A DNA stretch of 64,000 nucleotides from Heloderma charlesbogerti (Eukaryota; Chordata; Lepidosauria; Squamata; Helodermatidae), in contig JANEZZ010001570.1 in the NCBI GenBank assembly GCA_026122225.1, positions 1,736,001 to 1,800,000 on the forward strand. Direction: 5' to 3'. Below, piece by piece: positions 22,057-33,537 of this stretch; within the stretch, counting starts at the first letter, position 1, and each line of letters begins with the position of its first letter. The notes beneath the pieces are model-generated. The model was not told where the DNA came from. It saw nothing but the letters and a program-made list of their open reading frames with translations, and did not search any database. Position numbers and translations under genes: made by a program.

Positions 22057-22490
22057 TCAGTTTCCCTTTCTCCCATATCTGAAGTTTTACAATCTCAAGT
22101 TCTTTCTCTTTTGAATATAAGACCTTTTGTGAATGCTGGTAAATTCTTATAAAAAATGAAACAAAATTCTCATCCATCTGTACCCACCTGTTCAATAGGT
22201 ACAGCTGTCTCCAGTATGGAAAGGACCATGATGCTCCTGCCTGCCATGTAGCTGTTAAAGATGAGGCAGCTATCATAAAAAAAGAGGTGGCAACCTAATG
22301 AAGGACTAACAGGATTAAATTCACAGAGCAAAACATTCAAAGTGAATTTGGATGGATCTGTCAGATTCAGTTTCTCCCATTCAGATTTTTAAAATCTCCA
22401 ATCCTTTTTGTCCCAAATATGGAGAACATTGTGAATGTTGGTAAATTATTGACAAAACTGAACCAAACTGAACTTGTTACCATTCCTATG
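22057..22490. repeat. Two copies of an old repeat (CAGTTTCTCCCAT...GTGAATGTTGGTAAATT)
   Basis: 22057-22190 and 22310-22480 share CAGTTTC..TTCTCCCAT, AATCTC, AATATGG/AATATAAG and GTGAATG(C/T)TGGTAAATT. The first copy was split by the 21570-22056 element. The family is not recognised. Confidence 0.6.
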
Positions 22491-24240
22491 CATAACCAAC
22501 GTACTTCAAGCATTGACATAATCAAGATTTAACTTCAATTTGTCCCTTATGGTAATGGGTTTGTTGATCAGGCCATACTCCCTGAATCCCTGGGTCCTGG
22601 ACTTGGTTAATGTATCTGTCTGTCCCCCACCCCCACCCCACCTGTTTAGATCCTGTTTAGATCCTGTTCAATGTTAATCTTGCTCTTAGTTGTAAGAATC
22701 GATTTGCTGTTGTACTTAATCATTTCATCTCTGCTTTTTTTAAAAGCTGAATCTTACTGGCTATATGATCTCAGCAATTCATGATTACATCACAAAACCA
22801 TGTAGCCAATCAGATTTAACTCCATAACGATGGCACTAACAGCAAATTAAAAACTCATCCCCCCCCCCTTTCACAGTGAAGGCAGTGTGTATGAGTCAGT
22901 CTGTTGCTGAGGCACTTGGGTCAACATTTCTTGGTTTCATTTCTTGCCAACACAGTCAGGGAAGAATTGGTATAGTTGCCCTGGTAACAGGACAACACAT
23001 TCCCTCCCCTCCATGAATATTCTATGCTGTATTGAGCCCCTCTGAGTCTGAATAATCACCCAAAGGTCACCCAGCATTTAACAGATCCAGCAGCCCCTCA
23101 GCTGGCTTTTGGCCTGCTTTAAGATTGCACCCCAATTACTGTGTGCTTCCCCCCACCCCCTCCACCCTAAACCTTCTAAATATAACAGCATTAACAATAT
23201 GAATGTTGGAAAATTCTAAACTAGAAAATATTGTTCCAGTTTTTGCAAGTAAGGTCACATCCGGCTATTCTTCCCTTAATTAGCTATAATGTATTTCCAT
23301 GCAATTTATTGATGTAATTTATATCCTACACTTTCAGCAGCAAAACTTTCTCAATACAGTGTACTGATATATCCAGTTACATCCTATCATGGTAATTCCC
23401 ATGGTCTCTTGTCAAATTACACAGTACAGGAGACGATACCATGCACCCTGCATCCCCAGGAAATGAAAGAATTTCATAGAGCCCTTTCACATTCTGGCTG
23501 AACACATAGATGGAGGGAGAGGCATGGCCAAGACATGTGGTGGCTGAGTTAGCTCACATAGTATCCTCATGACCTGTCTCACACATCCTTTCAGTGTGGG
23601 CATCAAAGGGTGTGTGTGTGTGTGTGTGTGGCGTCATTAGAAAGTACTCATACAATAGCACATGCATTATTCAAATGTATTCTTTGTTCTCCACACAGCT
23701 ACAGGTCAGTGTAATTGTATATATACAGGTTTTTTCTTTTATTTGAACACCTGATTATCCACATGATATTGGATGTCCACAAGGCCATTTGGAAAATGAG
23801 ATTTTATTGTATTGTATTGAATGCTTCCCTAAAGCATGGCCTTTAACTTCAATCTGCATGGGAATTACCACATGGAAGATAAAATTAATAGCAGTAAGTG
23901 AGCATAATGCTTATAGGTCCCTGGCTATTTTAATTTCATATTCATTAGCACTTAATTCCCAAGTTTTAATGAAACAGAGCACTCACCAGAATGTTAGACT
24001 TGGATTCCATCCTTTCAGCATAAATTTGACTTCACTTACAGAAGCCAGACCTAACCCTAAAACTATCATCTTCCCTAAGTAATGTGAAAAAATAAAGCAT
24101 TTTCTTACCTCATCTTATACTGCTTTATTCAGTATATGAAAAAGGTAACAGCTGGGTTCAGATTCTCTTTCTTCTGCATTTTGTTGTTGTTGTTGTTCTA
24201 AGGATCTCAGAGAACAGATTCAAAATAGTTCAGATTTCTA
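22491..24240. other. No gene recognised
   Basis: No exon, RNA gene or transposon end was found. A poly-C tract lies at 22859-22868 and a GT repeat is annotated separately. Confidence 0.5.
23609..23631. repeat. (GT)n microsatellite
   Basis: About 10-11 tandem GT units. Confidence 0.93.
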
Positions 24241-24244
24241 TGAA

Positions 24245-24252
24245 TCCAACCC
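24245..24252. repeat. Left target-site duplication (TCCAACCC)
   Basis: It matches 25048-25055 (TCCGACCC) at seven of eight positions. Confidence 0.85.
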
Positions 24253-25047
24253 TAGGGGTGTACAAAACCCCACTTACCTGGCTCTGCCCTCCGTCCCTCC
24301 CCCCAGAATCCTCGCCGGCTGGCTCCACTTCGTGGCCAAGCCTCAGAGCCGCCGGCCGACTCCGGCCGCCCGCAGCCGGACATCCGGACACTGGGCAGTC
24401 ATGCAGGGACGCAAATGGCGGCTGTCATAGCCACCATCATTTGCGTCCCTGTAGTGAGCCGTGATAGGCTACGTAAATATTTACATAGCCTATCACAGCA
24501 GGGGGAAAACCCCAGCATACGCAAATGGCGGTAGCCGCTGCCATTTGCATAGGCTGGGGTTTTTTCCCCCTTGCCGTGATAGGCCATGTAAATATTTACA
24601 TAGCCTATCACGGCAGGGGGGGGGAACCCCAGCGTACGCAAATGGCGGCGGCTACCGCCATTTGCATACGCTGGGGTTCCCCCCCCCTGCCATGATAGGC
24701 TACGTAAATACTTACGTAGCCTATCACGGCCTCCACAGGGATGCAAATGGCATCCCTACATTAGCTGTGATAGGCTATGTAAGTATTGACGTAGCCTATC
24801 ATGGCTGAAGAAGGAGGAAGCGAATGGCTGCTGCAGGATGGCCACCATTTGCACAGCAGCGCAGACTGGAGGAGGTAAGTGCTCCGTTTCGCGTGCCTTT
24901 TGTGGGGTGGGGGCGGCGGGCACTTCATCCCGCATGCCTTTCGTGGGTTGGGGGGTGGGGGCTTCGTTCCGCAATGGTTTTCAGGGGGCCGAATGCACTG
25001 GCATTCGGCCTCACCAAGATCCGTCGCGGAATTCTCTGACATCCCTA
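24253..25047. mobile_element. Palindromic hAT element, copy 3
   Basis: The 795-bp element runs from TAGGGGTGTAC to GACATCCCTA. Four GTGATAGGCTACGTA-type palindromes occur at about 24461-24498, 24576-24612, 24691-24728 and 24766-24802, alternating with GCAAATGGCGG hairpins near 24520, 24638 and 24745. CpG decay is visible in some arms (ACGTA to ATGTA or ACATA). Outward donors lie at 24276 (minus, CAG|GTAAGT) and 24875 (plus, GAG|GTAAGT). The left terminus is short; the right is long with the GGCCGAATGCACTGGCATTCGGCC hairpin. Confidence 0.9.
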
Positions 25048-25055
25048 TCCGACCC
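25048..25055. repeat. Right target-site duplication (TCCGACCC)
   Basis: It differs from 24245-24252 by one transition. Confidence 0.85.
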
Positions 25056-26517
25056 ACAGATTCCACAGCAGACTGGCTTTTTCCAAGTCACACAGATTCC
25101 ATGGACCTGAGGACTAGTTTTTTACTTCTGGAATTGTTCACAAATTCAGTCATACAAAAATATGAAGGGAAAATAAAACAACCAAAAATATGCCATTTCC
25201 ACCGAAGTCTAAAGCATGATAATGCAGATTTTGGAGGGATTTGTGCATTTCTTTACTTTTTTGGAGGTTTGCAGAAATTCATTTTAACTAATGTGCCTTA
25301 GCACATTTGCCCAAGTGTGCATTAGTGCACATGTGGAATTGTGCATTAGCACACATACAAATTAGTCCATATAGAACAAAATTCTCCTACAAAAAAAATC
25401 TTTGTATAATTGCCTTTTAAAGTAATCCACATTGGTGGTCATCACTATATCTTGTGGTAGTTAGATTGTTGGATTTGGGGTTAGATTGTTGTACCTTTTG
25501 TCCTAAAGCACAAGGCTTGTTTTATTCTTGCTCAGCCTTCAGTGCCATTAAATTCAGCAATGGGAAGAAAGAGTCATTGCTTCAAAAAAACACCCTACAA
25601 GGAAGCCCTTGACAGTCAGCAGAGGTAGGATGGGTCCCAGGGTGGCCAACCCCAGCACTCTGGCCCTTGCCTCCTCCCAAGGATGCCAAGGTGAGAGCAC
25701 TGTGGTACTGCAGTGCTCCCAGCTGCTCGCCGAACTCCGAGACACTCGGTGGCTGGGTCTGTCAGTGTCTCAGGGCTCAGCAAACATGGTCTTGGAGGCT
25801 GGACGGGGGTGGGGGAGTCTGTCAGACTCCAGCCCCTTTTCAGACTCTGCTACCATCCCTATCCCTAATTGCTGGTCTTCTGCTAATTGTGTATCTCTTA
25901 GCTTCAGTTTTCCTTGCCTGTAAAATATGAATGTGTCTTTGAACAAGTCTTTGTGCAGCTCTCCTGGCCATTTTGAAAAAAATTTGTTAGAAGAAGAACC
26001 TCTGATCTATCAAAATGCTGATGTAGGTTTGTATTGGTATATACAGTGTTTGGCTCATGGGGTACAGTAGGTAATTGGCTTATCCGCCCCCTCCCCGCTA
26101 TTTTTCACCTGGGTCCAATAGTGGACCTTCAGTTCTAGTAAAATAACAAAGTAGATCCCACAAGACTGAAGATTGACCACCCCTGTCCTAAAGAAAGGCA
26201 GGAAATGTTGCTGTATAGAGAGATTGATTCTGCTTGATTTAGGACTACTTCATACATTAGGAGGCAGCTGTGCACCTTCTACTTGTGGAGAAGATGTCAC
26301 ACATGCCCTTCCCTTCCACCACCTACCTCCTGTATGTGACTTAATAGCTTTGTGAATATGCCTATAAACACAATGACCAAATTCATGTGATTCTGGATGA
26401 GTGTATCATTTGGATCATATATCACTGGTTGGAAGCCAGTAGCCTTCCTTAGGAGGCAACACCTATCATGCCACCCAAGAGAGGCTCAGTTTCAAACTCA
26501 GTGGGGCACCATCCATC
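25056..26517. other. No gene; a possible hAT right half near 25600-25861
   Basis: 25796-25861 (GGAGTCTGTCAGACTCC and then CAGACTCTGCTACCATCCCTA) resembles the right end of the complete element at 43265-43640 (AGAGTCTGGCAGACTCC, then CAGACTCCTGTGACATCCCTA). The left end and duplications could not be found. The rest is unrecognised. Confidence 0.4.
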
Positions 26518-26642
26518 AAAATGTTGTCTTCCAGATGCTTGGACTTCAGCTCCTATCAGCCATAGCCAATATGGCCAAGAGACAGGAATTCTGGGAGTTG
26601 TAGTCCAAAACATCTGGAGGACAACAAGTTGGGAAAAGCTGC
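26518..26642. mobile_element. hAT MITE fragment (CATCTGGAGG type)
   Basis: GTCTTCCAGATGCTTGGACTTCAGCTCC is mirrored by GGGAGTTGTAGTCCAAAACATCTGGAGGAC, the same palindromic interior as 17263-17398. The right end GTTGGGAAAAGCTG is present; the left end is truncated. Confidence 0.6.
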
Positions 26643-26879
26643 AATAGAGTGTTCCAAAATTCTGAGAGAGGAAGCAGCAGTCAAGGATCTTCCATTGTGC
26701 CTGGGTACACCTCACGTTGAGGGTTCCCCCCCTCCTGCTACCCACTGTCACTGCTGAGGATTTCACAGGAAGAGGAAACAGTAGTCCTTCTACCACCATG
26801 ACCTGCTGAACTTTGGAACTAAGAACCCAGTGCCTGAATTAGCTTTTTTCCTCTTCCCTCTCAATCCTTTTTTCTTTTG

Positions 26880-27010
26880 TGTTGTGTCTTTTAGACAGTA
26901 AGCCTGCAGGCTGGGACTACCTTATTTCTTATCTTTGTAAGCCACTCTGGGAGACTTTTTGGACAAAGAGCAGGATAAAAAAAATGCTAGTAAGAATGTT
27001 AATAATATTA
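26880..27010 (+). mobile_element. L2/MIR-type 3' tail
   Basis: CTTTGTAAGCCACTCTGGGAG followed by GGACAAAGAGCAGGATAAAAA matches the usual 3' terminal phrase of L2-mobilised SINEs and LINEs, ending in an A/T-rich microsatellite. AGACAGTAAGCCTGCAGGC upstream may be the preceding body. Confidence 0.55.
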
Positions 27011-28734
27011 TAATAATCTTGGCACAGGTTGGCACAGTCCCCGCCCCCCACATACACACTGGGTGAGGAGAAAAGGATAGAGAAAAAGGAAATAACTTTT
27101 GGGGGGGGAGAGAGGAAAACACCATTCAGCCCATGGAGGGAGTTTGCCTTGATCAGTTGTGGCAGTAGCAGTGGTGTATGCATGTTCTTTTTTTGTAACA
27201 TATTTCTCTGTTGCCACTTGTGGGGGTGGAGCTGCAAATCACCACCCCTGTAGACCACCATTTTCCTTTCAATGCCTCTGGAAGGCAGCATCATTTCAGA
27301 AGCATTATATGCGGGGCGGGGGGGGGGGGAGGAAAGATGGCAACCCAAACTGTATCACTATATCAAGAAAATATGTCAGTGGAACCCTTTTGTGCCATAA
27401 GTAGAGAATAACGCTAGATAGTTTTATTATTCTTTACAAAAGTAGCATGCTTAATACATTGTGTTGCAACCATGGGAACATTTTCAATCTAATCTAAGCA
27501 AGAATGTTTAGTTTTCAGAGGTCTCTGTTTAATTGTTAGGAATTCTAATCCCCTCCCCACCCCCAATGTAAGTATAATTTTTAAATCACAGAGTATGAAA
27601 CTGTCTTAATCTAAAGGCTGAGCCCATTGCTTTGGAATGGCCAATTAAAATGTTCTTTAACTTCTCCATGGTACCATTCACTTTTGCTCTGCAACAAGTA
27701 GAAGCAGTTTGTAATAAGAATCATGCTGAAGACTCTTAATCATGACTTGCAATTACCTCAGGTATTCTGCCATAATACATTCCAAAATTAAATAGGAATG
27801 GAAACACTGTATGCAACATTGTTCACATGGGAGAATAATGTGAATTAAAATATAATGATATAACCCAGTTGTTTACAACACAATTTGCTGCAGTGGATGC
27901 AAACATTGAGAATATTGCACCAAAATAATTGGAATAGAAGGAAATTGTAAAAGAATAGCCTTATATATCCTAGAACAGTGATGCCTTTGAGTTGTGGGCG
28001 TACCTGGAGCTCCCCATCCACAAGGCCTTTCCCATTTATTTCAATGGAGGGTCGTCAGCTCTATGCTTTGTACAGAAGGATGTACATGGGACAAAGTGGA
28101 CTTGTCCACCAGTCAGTATAAATAGCCGCCATCTCCTTCACACAAGATAAGAATTGACAGTATGCTATCTGGAAAGCAGCTGAGGATTTAATCCAGTAGA
28201 ATAAAGCTTGTCATTGTTGCTGCTGCTGTTGTCATCAGAGTTCATGAGCCAAGAACTATCATCCCCCTTTACTTCTAATCCTCAATGCCTCTGACTGCAC
28301 AACCTTCATCTCCCTGTAGTTCTTCCAGCCCTCATGGTACCTTAGTGACCCATGACCACAGCCAATTCTGTTCAGTTCAGTTTTATTGTATTATATCAGC
28401 AGGTAACCATAAGACTGAAAGCCATTAACTGTAACATCCATAAAAAGAGAACTTGAATAGCATGAAAACATTTATCTTAGCAGTTAAGCCTCATTGATAA
28501 TGTACTACAGAGAACTCACTCAGCTTATACGTCAGTGGTATTTTAAATACAAAGGTAGTTAAAACTTTGTATAGAGTCAAACTGGATAGGATTTTTTAAA
28601 ATTAAAAATCCTTCCAAATATATGCTTAAAAATAACAAGGGGACCTGTAGCACCTTCAAAACTAGCTGATACATTGGAGCAAAGGCTTTTTCGAGATAGA
28701 TGTGTCTGACAAAATATGGGAAGGGTTCTTTGGT
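27011..28734. other. No gene recognised
   Basis: No coding or RNA feature. A short phrase at 28645-28715 (ACCTGTAGCACCTTCAAAACTAG) resembles a repeat seen in other reptiles, but I cannot name it with confidence. Confidence 0.45.
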
Positions 28735-28746
28735 ACATTATATATA
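28735..28746. repeat. Left target-site duplication of the Sauria SINE
   Basis: ACATTATATATA is repeated exactly at 29086-29097. Confidence 0.9.
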
Positions 28747-29085
28747 AAAAGGTAAAGGTGTCCCCAACCAGTCGTGTCCGACTCTAGGGTGCGGTGCTCA
28801 TCCCCGTTTCTAAGCCGAAGAGCCAGCGCTGTCCGAAGACGCTTCCGTGGTCATGTGGCCGGCATGACTGAACACCGAGGTGCACGGAACGCTGTTACCT
28901 TTCCGGCCGAGGCGGTACCTATTTATCTACTTGCAACTTCTTGCTTTCGAACTGCTAGGTTGGCAGGAGCTGGGACTGAAGACGGGAGCTCACTCTGTCA
29001 TGCAGCACTCGGGTCTCGAACTGCTGTCCTGCCGACCTTCCAGTCTGCAGTTCAGTGTCTTAACCACTAAGCCACCGCGGCCCCG
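28747..29085 (-). mobile_element. Sauria SINE, full length
   Basis: On the minus strand the element begins with a tRNA-like head, GCCGCGGTGGCTTAGTGG (A box TGGCTTAGTGG) and CAGTTCGAGACCC (B box), forming an internal RNA polymerase III promoter. The body holds the well-conserved CATGCCGGCCACATGACC and GCGCTGGCTCTTCGGC segments. The 3' end, GGACACCTTTACC, matches the Bov-B LINE tail that Sauria SINEs use for retrotransposition. Exact 12-bp duplications flank it. A roughly 8-bp insertion (GGACAGCA) lies near the B box. This family is confined to squamates and fixes the taxonomic placement of the window. Confidence 0.93.
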
Positions 29086-29097
29086 ACATTATATATA
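29086..29097. repeat. Right target-site duplication of the Sauria SINE
   Basis: Exact copy of 28735-28746. Confidence 0.9.
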
Positions 29098-29364
29098 GCA
29101 AGCCAAATAATTTAAATGATGACTACAATAAGCAGAATTCCTGACTACATGAGCACAGGAAAGAACAAAGTTCTTTTCAAGAAACATTTCTCAGCTCAGC
29201 AAGTCCTACTCCTCCCACTTACTTCTATCAGACATAATAAAAAAAAATTCCAATAAAGACTTAGGCTAAGTTGTGAGTTTTTCACCCAGATTTCAGATTC
29301 AGGTAAGAAACACAGTCAGATATGAAGTGGCCTCAAAAACATCCTTCAAAAATGCAGTTTGGAG
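29098..29364. other. No gene recognised
   Basis: AT-rich spacer between the SINE and the next repeat. Confidence 0.5.
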
Positions 29365-29434
29365 TAAGCAGGCTTCTATTGAACTCATGTTTTGCTTGTG
29401 GGCTTCCCATAAGCATCTGGTGGGGAACTGTAGG
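29365..29434 (+). mobile_element. SINE/LINE 3' region, left part (interrupted)
   Basis: GCTTGTGGGCTTCCCATAAGCATCTGG, then GGGAACTGTAGG, continues after the hAT insertion at 30191 with ACCAGAACGCTGGACTAGATAA and GGTTTGATTCAGCATGGC..ATGTTCTTG. Together they form the common amniote tail with CATCTGGTTGG, GCTGGACTAGATGG and TCTGATCCAGCA. The second part is 30191-30262. Confidence 0.65.
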
Positions 29435-30190
29435 TAGGGATGTTGGAGAATTCCGCCATGGACTCCAGTGAGGCCGGATTCTAAAGCATCCGGCCTCCCG
29501 GAGTCCGTGGCGGAACAGGGCAATCCCCCCGCCACCCCGCGGAATCCCCCCAGAACGGAGTCTACCTGGTGGTGGCTCCGGCGGCGGCAGCAGCTCCGGC
29601 AGCGGTGGAGGCTCTGGGCCATCTTCCGGCTGCTGCCGGGCTGTGGCCACAAATGGCAGCCGCTACACCAGCCAGCATTTGCATCCCTGCCAAGCCTTGA
29701 TAGGCTACGTAAGTGTCTACGTAGCCTATCACAGCAAAAGGCAGGGACGTAAATGGTGGCCGCTACGCCATTTGCGTCCCTGCCTTTTGCCGTGATAGGC
29801 TACGTAGATACTTATGTAGCCTATCACGGCTTGGCAGGGATGCAAATGGCAGCCGCTATGCCATTTGCGCCCCTGCTCTTTGCCGTGATATGCTACATAA
29901 ATATATACGTAGCCTATCACAGCCTAGCGTAGGGACACAAATGGCGTCCCCTACGCAAGACGCCATTTGCGTCCGCAGCAGCCCGGCAGCAGCTGGAGGC
30001 CCTGCTGTGGATCGGCCCAGCCAGCAGCTCCGCAGACTGGCCATGGAGCGGAGCCGGCCGGGCAGGATTCCAGGGGGAAGGACCAGATCGCCTCCCCCCC
30101 CATCGAGGATTCAAGGGGGAGGACCAGATCGCCTCCCCCCCGCCACGGAACCCAGCAGAGCCAGGTAAGTGGGGTTTCGTACACCCCTAA
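29435..30190. mobile_element. Palindromic hAT element, copy 4
   Basis: Begins TAGGGATGTTGG and ends TTTCGTACACCCCTA. The flanks ACTGTAGG (29427-29434) and CCTGTAGG (30191-30198) match at seven of eight, with one extra A at the right junction. Three GATAGGCTACGTA palindromes (29698-29732, 29792-29828, 29885-29920) alternate with GCAAATGGC(A/G)GCCGCTA-type hairpins. A GGACGCAAATGGCG hairpin lies near 29945. Donors: 29564 (minus, CAG|GTAGAC, weak) and 30165 (plus, CAG|GTAAGT). Orientation is the reverse of copy 3: long end left, short end right. Confidence 0.88.
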
Positions 30191-30262
30191 CCTGTAGGAC
30201 CAGAACGCTGGACTAGATAATAGGGCTTTGGTTTGATTCAGCATGGCACTATGTTCTTGTAA
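30191..30262 (+). mobile_element. SINE/LINE 3' region, right part
   Basis: Continuation of 29365-29434, ending ATGTTCTTG. The first eight bases double as the right duplication of the hAT element. Confidence 0.62.
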
Positions 30263-31774
30263 ATGACATCATGGTCCTAAAAGGGAAAAGAGCCTGTCAC
30301 CAATATTTGAAGGTTCAGCATAAACAGTACATGCATTGAAAATGTGGCCTAAACTTGAGCCCCATTCAAATGTGTCTGCCACAGTCTTTCTTCCCCAACT
30401 TGCAGTCCCACGCCAGCCCAGGAATGTTCCCAGCTGGGTAACTATAGGATGGGAAAGAACCACTGAGTTGCCCCCACCTCCAATGATTGTACCATTCACA
30501 CGGTCCTGAACACCATGGGATTGAACGATGGAGAAGGAGCTCCCATACAGGCATATGTAAGTGAATTGAAGGAGGGGATTCAGAAAACAACAACAACAAC
30601 AGGAAATCATCATCTCCTGGAATATTAACATAGGCTGGCATGCCTTGCTTGAAAGCATCTCAGAGATATCTGTGTGGTCACAATCCTTTGTTTGACCCAT
30701 CTTATATTATTATGAAAGCTTCAAATTAGTTGAACATCTATTAATAAAATGAGGATGCACATATATTTCAGAATGTTCAAGACTGGGTCCTGAAAAGGTG
30801 GCCTGAATCTGTGATAATATTGATGTAACCACACTGCTAAGATTACCAACAGCACAGTCCTAGGCTACATCTATGCTATTGCTTTATAGCAGTATTGAAG
30901 TGCACTGATAAATGTTGGGGCACATTACGCATTTGATATTCCACTTTTGTAGTGTTATTTCCTGCTTTTTATTCCACATTATCCAATATGCCGCAACAAA
31001 TGTCACTGTTTGTCCTACGAGGTATAAATGCGCAAGAGGGATATAGCATTGCTGTGATGGGATCGTAACGATTTGACACAAGGTATAGGTCTGGCCTCAG
31101 ACTTTGAATGGGGAATGGGCTGCATTACATTAGGAAGTAAACTCACATGGAAATTAAGAAACTCCCACATTCCCCCAAACACAGAAGCCATGCCCTGGAC
31201 ATGGTTGTGTATATTATGCTGTAGGGAAAGATCCAAGGCAGCAAAGGAAAGTGTGCAGGTGTTGGCTTTGGGGGTCTGCAGGAGATCACCTTTGGGAAAA
31301 GAAGCTGGTGAGGCTGTCATGAAATCCTGAGAGTTCTGAGTGTCCTGTACCGTGGATCTCTCTCTCTGCCTCACAAATTTATTGTGAAGGCTGAGCTAAC
31401 AATCAAAAATCATTTTGCAGACTGAATCATGCTGCATAAATCATTAATGAAAATGTTTCACAAGAGGTTTGAAGCATTGCAATGTTACTCTCAGGAGAGA
31501 GGATAAAACAGTGATCACAGTTTCAAGCACTATACCGTAACATGTCATCAGGTTAATATCGGCAAGGATGTTATTTTAATGATCCCTTAATTTTCATGAA
31601 TCCTTGGAACAAATTGCCTATCAGGAAAGGATCAAGAGAAGCCTACGAGACTAGTCAGAATTGCACATTTTCAAAAAAATCATTAAAAATACATTGGAAA
31701 TAATAATATACTTTACAGAGTTGTTGAAAATGAAAAATCAAGGTGGCAACTTTATTTCACTGTGTTGGTAGGTG
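30263..31774. other. No gene recognised
   Basis: A candidate old palindromic DNA element lies at about 30862-31098: AGGCTACATCTATGC at the left is loosely inverted at the right (GTATAGGTCTGGCCT). Elsewhere nothing is identifiable. A minus-strand open frame at 30269-30700 (143 codons) matches no family I know. Confidence 0.4.
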
Positions 31775-31782
31775 GAAATTAC
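31775..31782. repeat. Left 8-bp target-site duplication (GAAATTAC)
   Basis: It is identical to 33936-33943. Confidence 0.9.
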
Positions 31783-32268
31783 CAGGGCTGTGCATGGACC
31801 CTTCGATCCGATGGAAGCCACTTTTGGGCTTCCAAGGTGGGCCCAATTTGGCTTGGGCTGATTCGGGGGTGGGGAGGACTTGCCTTGTCCTATGAAGCCG
31901 AAGCGGGATTTGGACATCCAAATCCCACTTCCCCCCCACAACACACCGCCCAGCCCCCAGCTCCTTCCATGGGCCCTTGTTCTGGGGGGGGGTACCAAGG
32001 GAGCCACCACTGCCACTGCTACTGGTGCTGCTGGAGAAGCCGCTGCCGGCGCTGCCAGGGGAAACATCGCCTGTCGCAGCCCGCCAACCACCGACAGGCA
32101 TGAGGGCAGGAGTCACCCTCCAACTGCGCTCTGTCCCTTCATTGGAAGAAGGGGAGGGTGCCCGGTTGGAGGCTGAGTCCTGTCAATGAGGGCAGGCTGC
32201 CACTGCTGCTGCCACCAGCTCCTAGGCCCTCCAGACACACGCAGGCAGCCGTCTTGTTCTGGGAATGA

Positions 32269-32575
32269 GGGGAGCCATTTTTCCATATTTTTGCACCATG
32301 GCTGTGCCCAAAAGTGGTGGATCCATGATTGTTCTGGTTCAGTCCATGGAGGCAGAAGTGCTCTGTGACATGATGGTGGCTTGGAGGATTTGCTCTGCAA
32401 AAATCATCTGAAATCAAGAGGATCCCTGCCAAGGATCCATGTTTTTGTGCCATGGCTGCACCCCTGAGTGGCAGATCCATGATTTTTCTGGTTCAGTCCA
32501 TGGAGGCAGATGTGCTCTGTGACATGATGGTGGCTTGGGAGATCTTCAAAAATCATATGAAATCATGAGGTCCCT
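32269..32575. repeat. Tandem duplication, about 153-bp period
   Basis: GCACCATGGCTG, ATCCATGATTGTTCTGGTTCAG and GTGACATGATGGTGGCTTGG recur 153 bp later (32321 versus 32474), with scattered mismatches. The duplication lies inside the CAGGGCTGTGCA-type hAT element. Confidence 0.8.
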
Positions 32576-32965
32576 TTTTCATTTTATGGATCCTTGTTTT
32601 ACTCAGTCCCCATACCACATGCTTTCTTCTCAGCTTCATTCTGCCACAGAAGAGTGGGACAGGTTAAGGCTTCCTCTGCCATGCCTAGCAGAGTTGCTCC
32701 CAATGGCTAGGACTGGAGCGGAGAGAGAAATACCATGGAGCTTCCCTCTCAGCTCCTGTCCCACTCTGCTGCTGCTGCCACAGCCACCACCATCATTGCA
32801 CACAATGGCAGCTCATCAGGACAGCGGGGGGCTGCTCAATTATCAGGTGGCTCATGCACCCCAATGGATCGTCTTGTCCCCCCCCACATGCACCCCACTT
32901 GAGAGACCACTGCTCTAGCCAAATAACATTCAGACAGTCCTCTCCTCTCCAGTAACACCACCTCT

Positions 32966-32973
32966 CTCACAAT
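32966..32973. repeat. Left 8-bp target-site duplication (CTCACAAT)
   Basis: It is identical to 33530-33537. Confidence 0.92.
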
Positions 32974-33529
32974 TAGGGATGTACGAAACGGACTTACCTT
33001 GTCCCGCAGCTTTTTTCGCGGTGGGGGGGAGGCACTTCGCTTCTCCCCCCGAAGTTCATGTGAGTGGGGGGTGTCTTCCCGCCTCGCCCAGCTGAAATTC
33101 AGGCTGGGGGGGAGGCTTCCCGCCTCGCCCCCGGCTGAAATTCAGGCCGGGGAGAAGCGCCCCGTCTCCCCAGCCGCGAACTTCAACAGAAAAGTAAAAA
33201 AAAACGCCCCGTGATAGGCTACGTAATGATTTACGTAGCCTATCACGGCTAGATTTGCAAAGTCAGCCATGATAGGCGTGTTTTTTTTTTTACTTTTCTT
33301 GGAATGGCGGCGGCGGCAACCGGTCGAAAGACCGGCTGCCGCCCCCGCCCCTGTCGAAGCCCTGCTGAACCGCCGCTGCGACCCGCCACTGGGAGCGACA
33401 TTCGGGAAAGGTAAGTCCCATCCTGGGGGGGGCGGGGGGGAGAATTTTTCCCCGAAACTACTTCGGGGGGCCGAATACATTGGCACTCGGCCCACCGAAG
33501 TTTCGGCGAGAAATTCTCTGACACCCCTA
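32974..33529. mobile_element. Palindromic hAT element, copy 5 (internally deleted, nested)
   Basis: The 556-bp element runs from TAGGGATGTACGAAAC to GACACCCCTA with perfect CTCACAAT duplications. Its arms are close relatives of copy 1: GCCGAAATTCAGGC-type subterminal repeats and the GGTCGAAAGACCGG hairpin. Only one complete palindrome remains (33211-33247) plus a truncated one at about 33267-33276, so the central inverted region has been lost, probably by recombination or replication slippage between hairpins. Outward donors are intact at 32996 (minus, AAG|GTAAGT) and 33411 (plus, AAG|GTAAGT). Confidence 0.92.
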
Positions 33530-33537
33530 CTCACAAT
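33530..33537. repeat. Right 8-bp target-site duplication (CTCACAAT)
   Basis: It is identical to 32966-32973. Confidence 0.92.

Noticed and set aside
24461..24802. Repeated short peptides (IGYVNIYVAYHG, DRLRKYLRSLSR) in open frames at 11.1, 18.7, 24.5, 29.8, 45.1 and 47.2 kb, suggesting a protein repeat family
   Set aside because: They are translations of the GATAGGCTACGTA palindromes read in either direction. Both strands give similar peptides because the DNA is palindromic.
30269..30700. Minus-strand open frame of 143 codons as a possible host exon
   Set aside because: No recognisable domain, no convincing splice sites at its edges and a cysteine run from a microsatellite; left unannotated.
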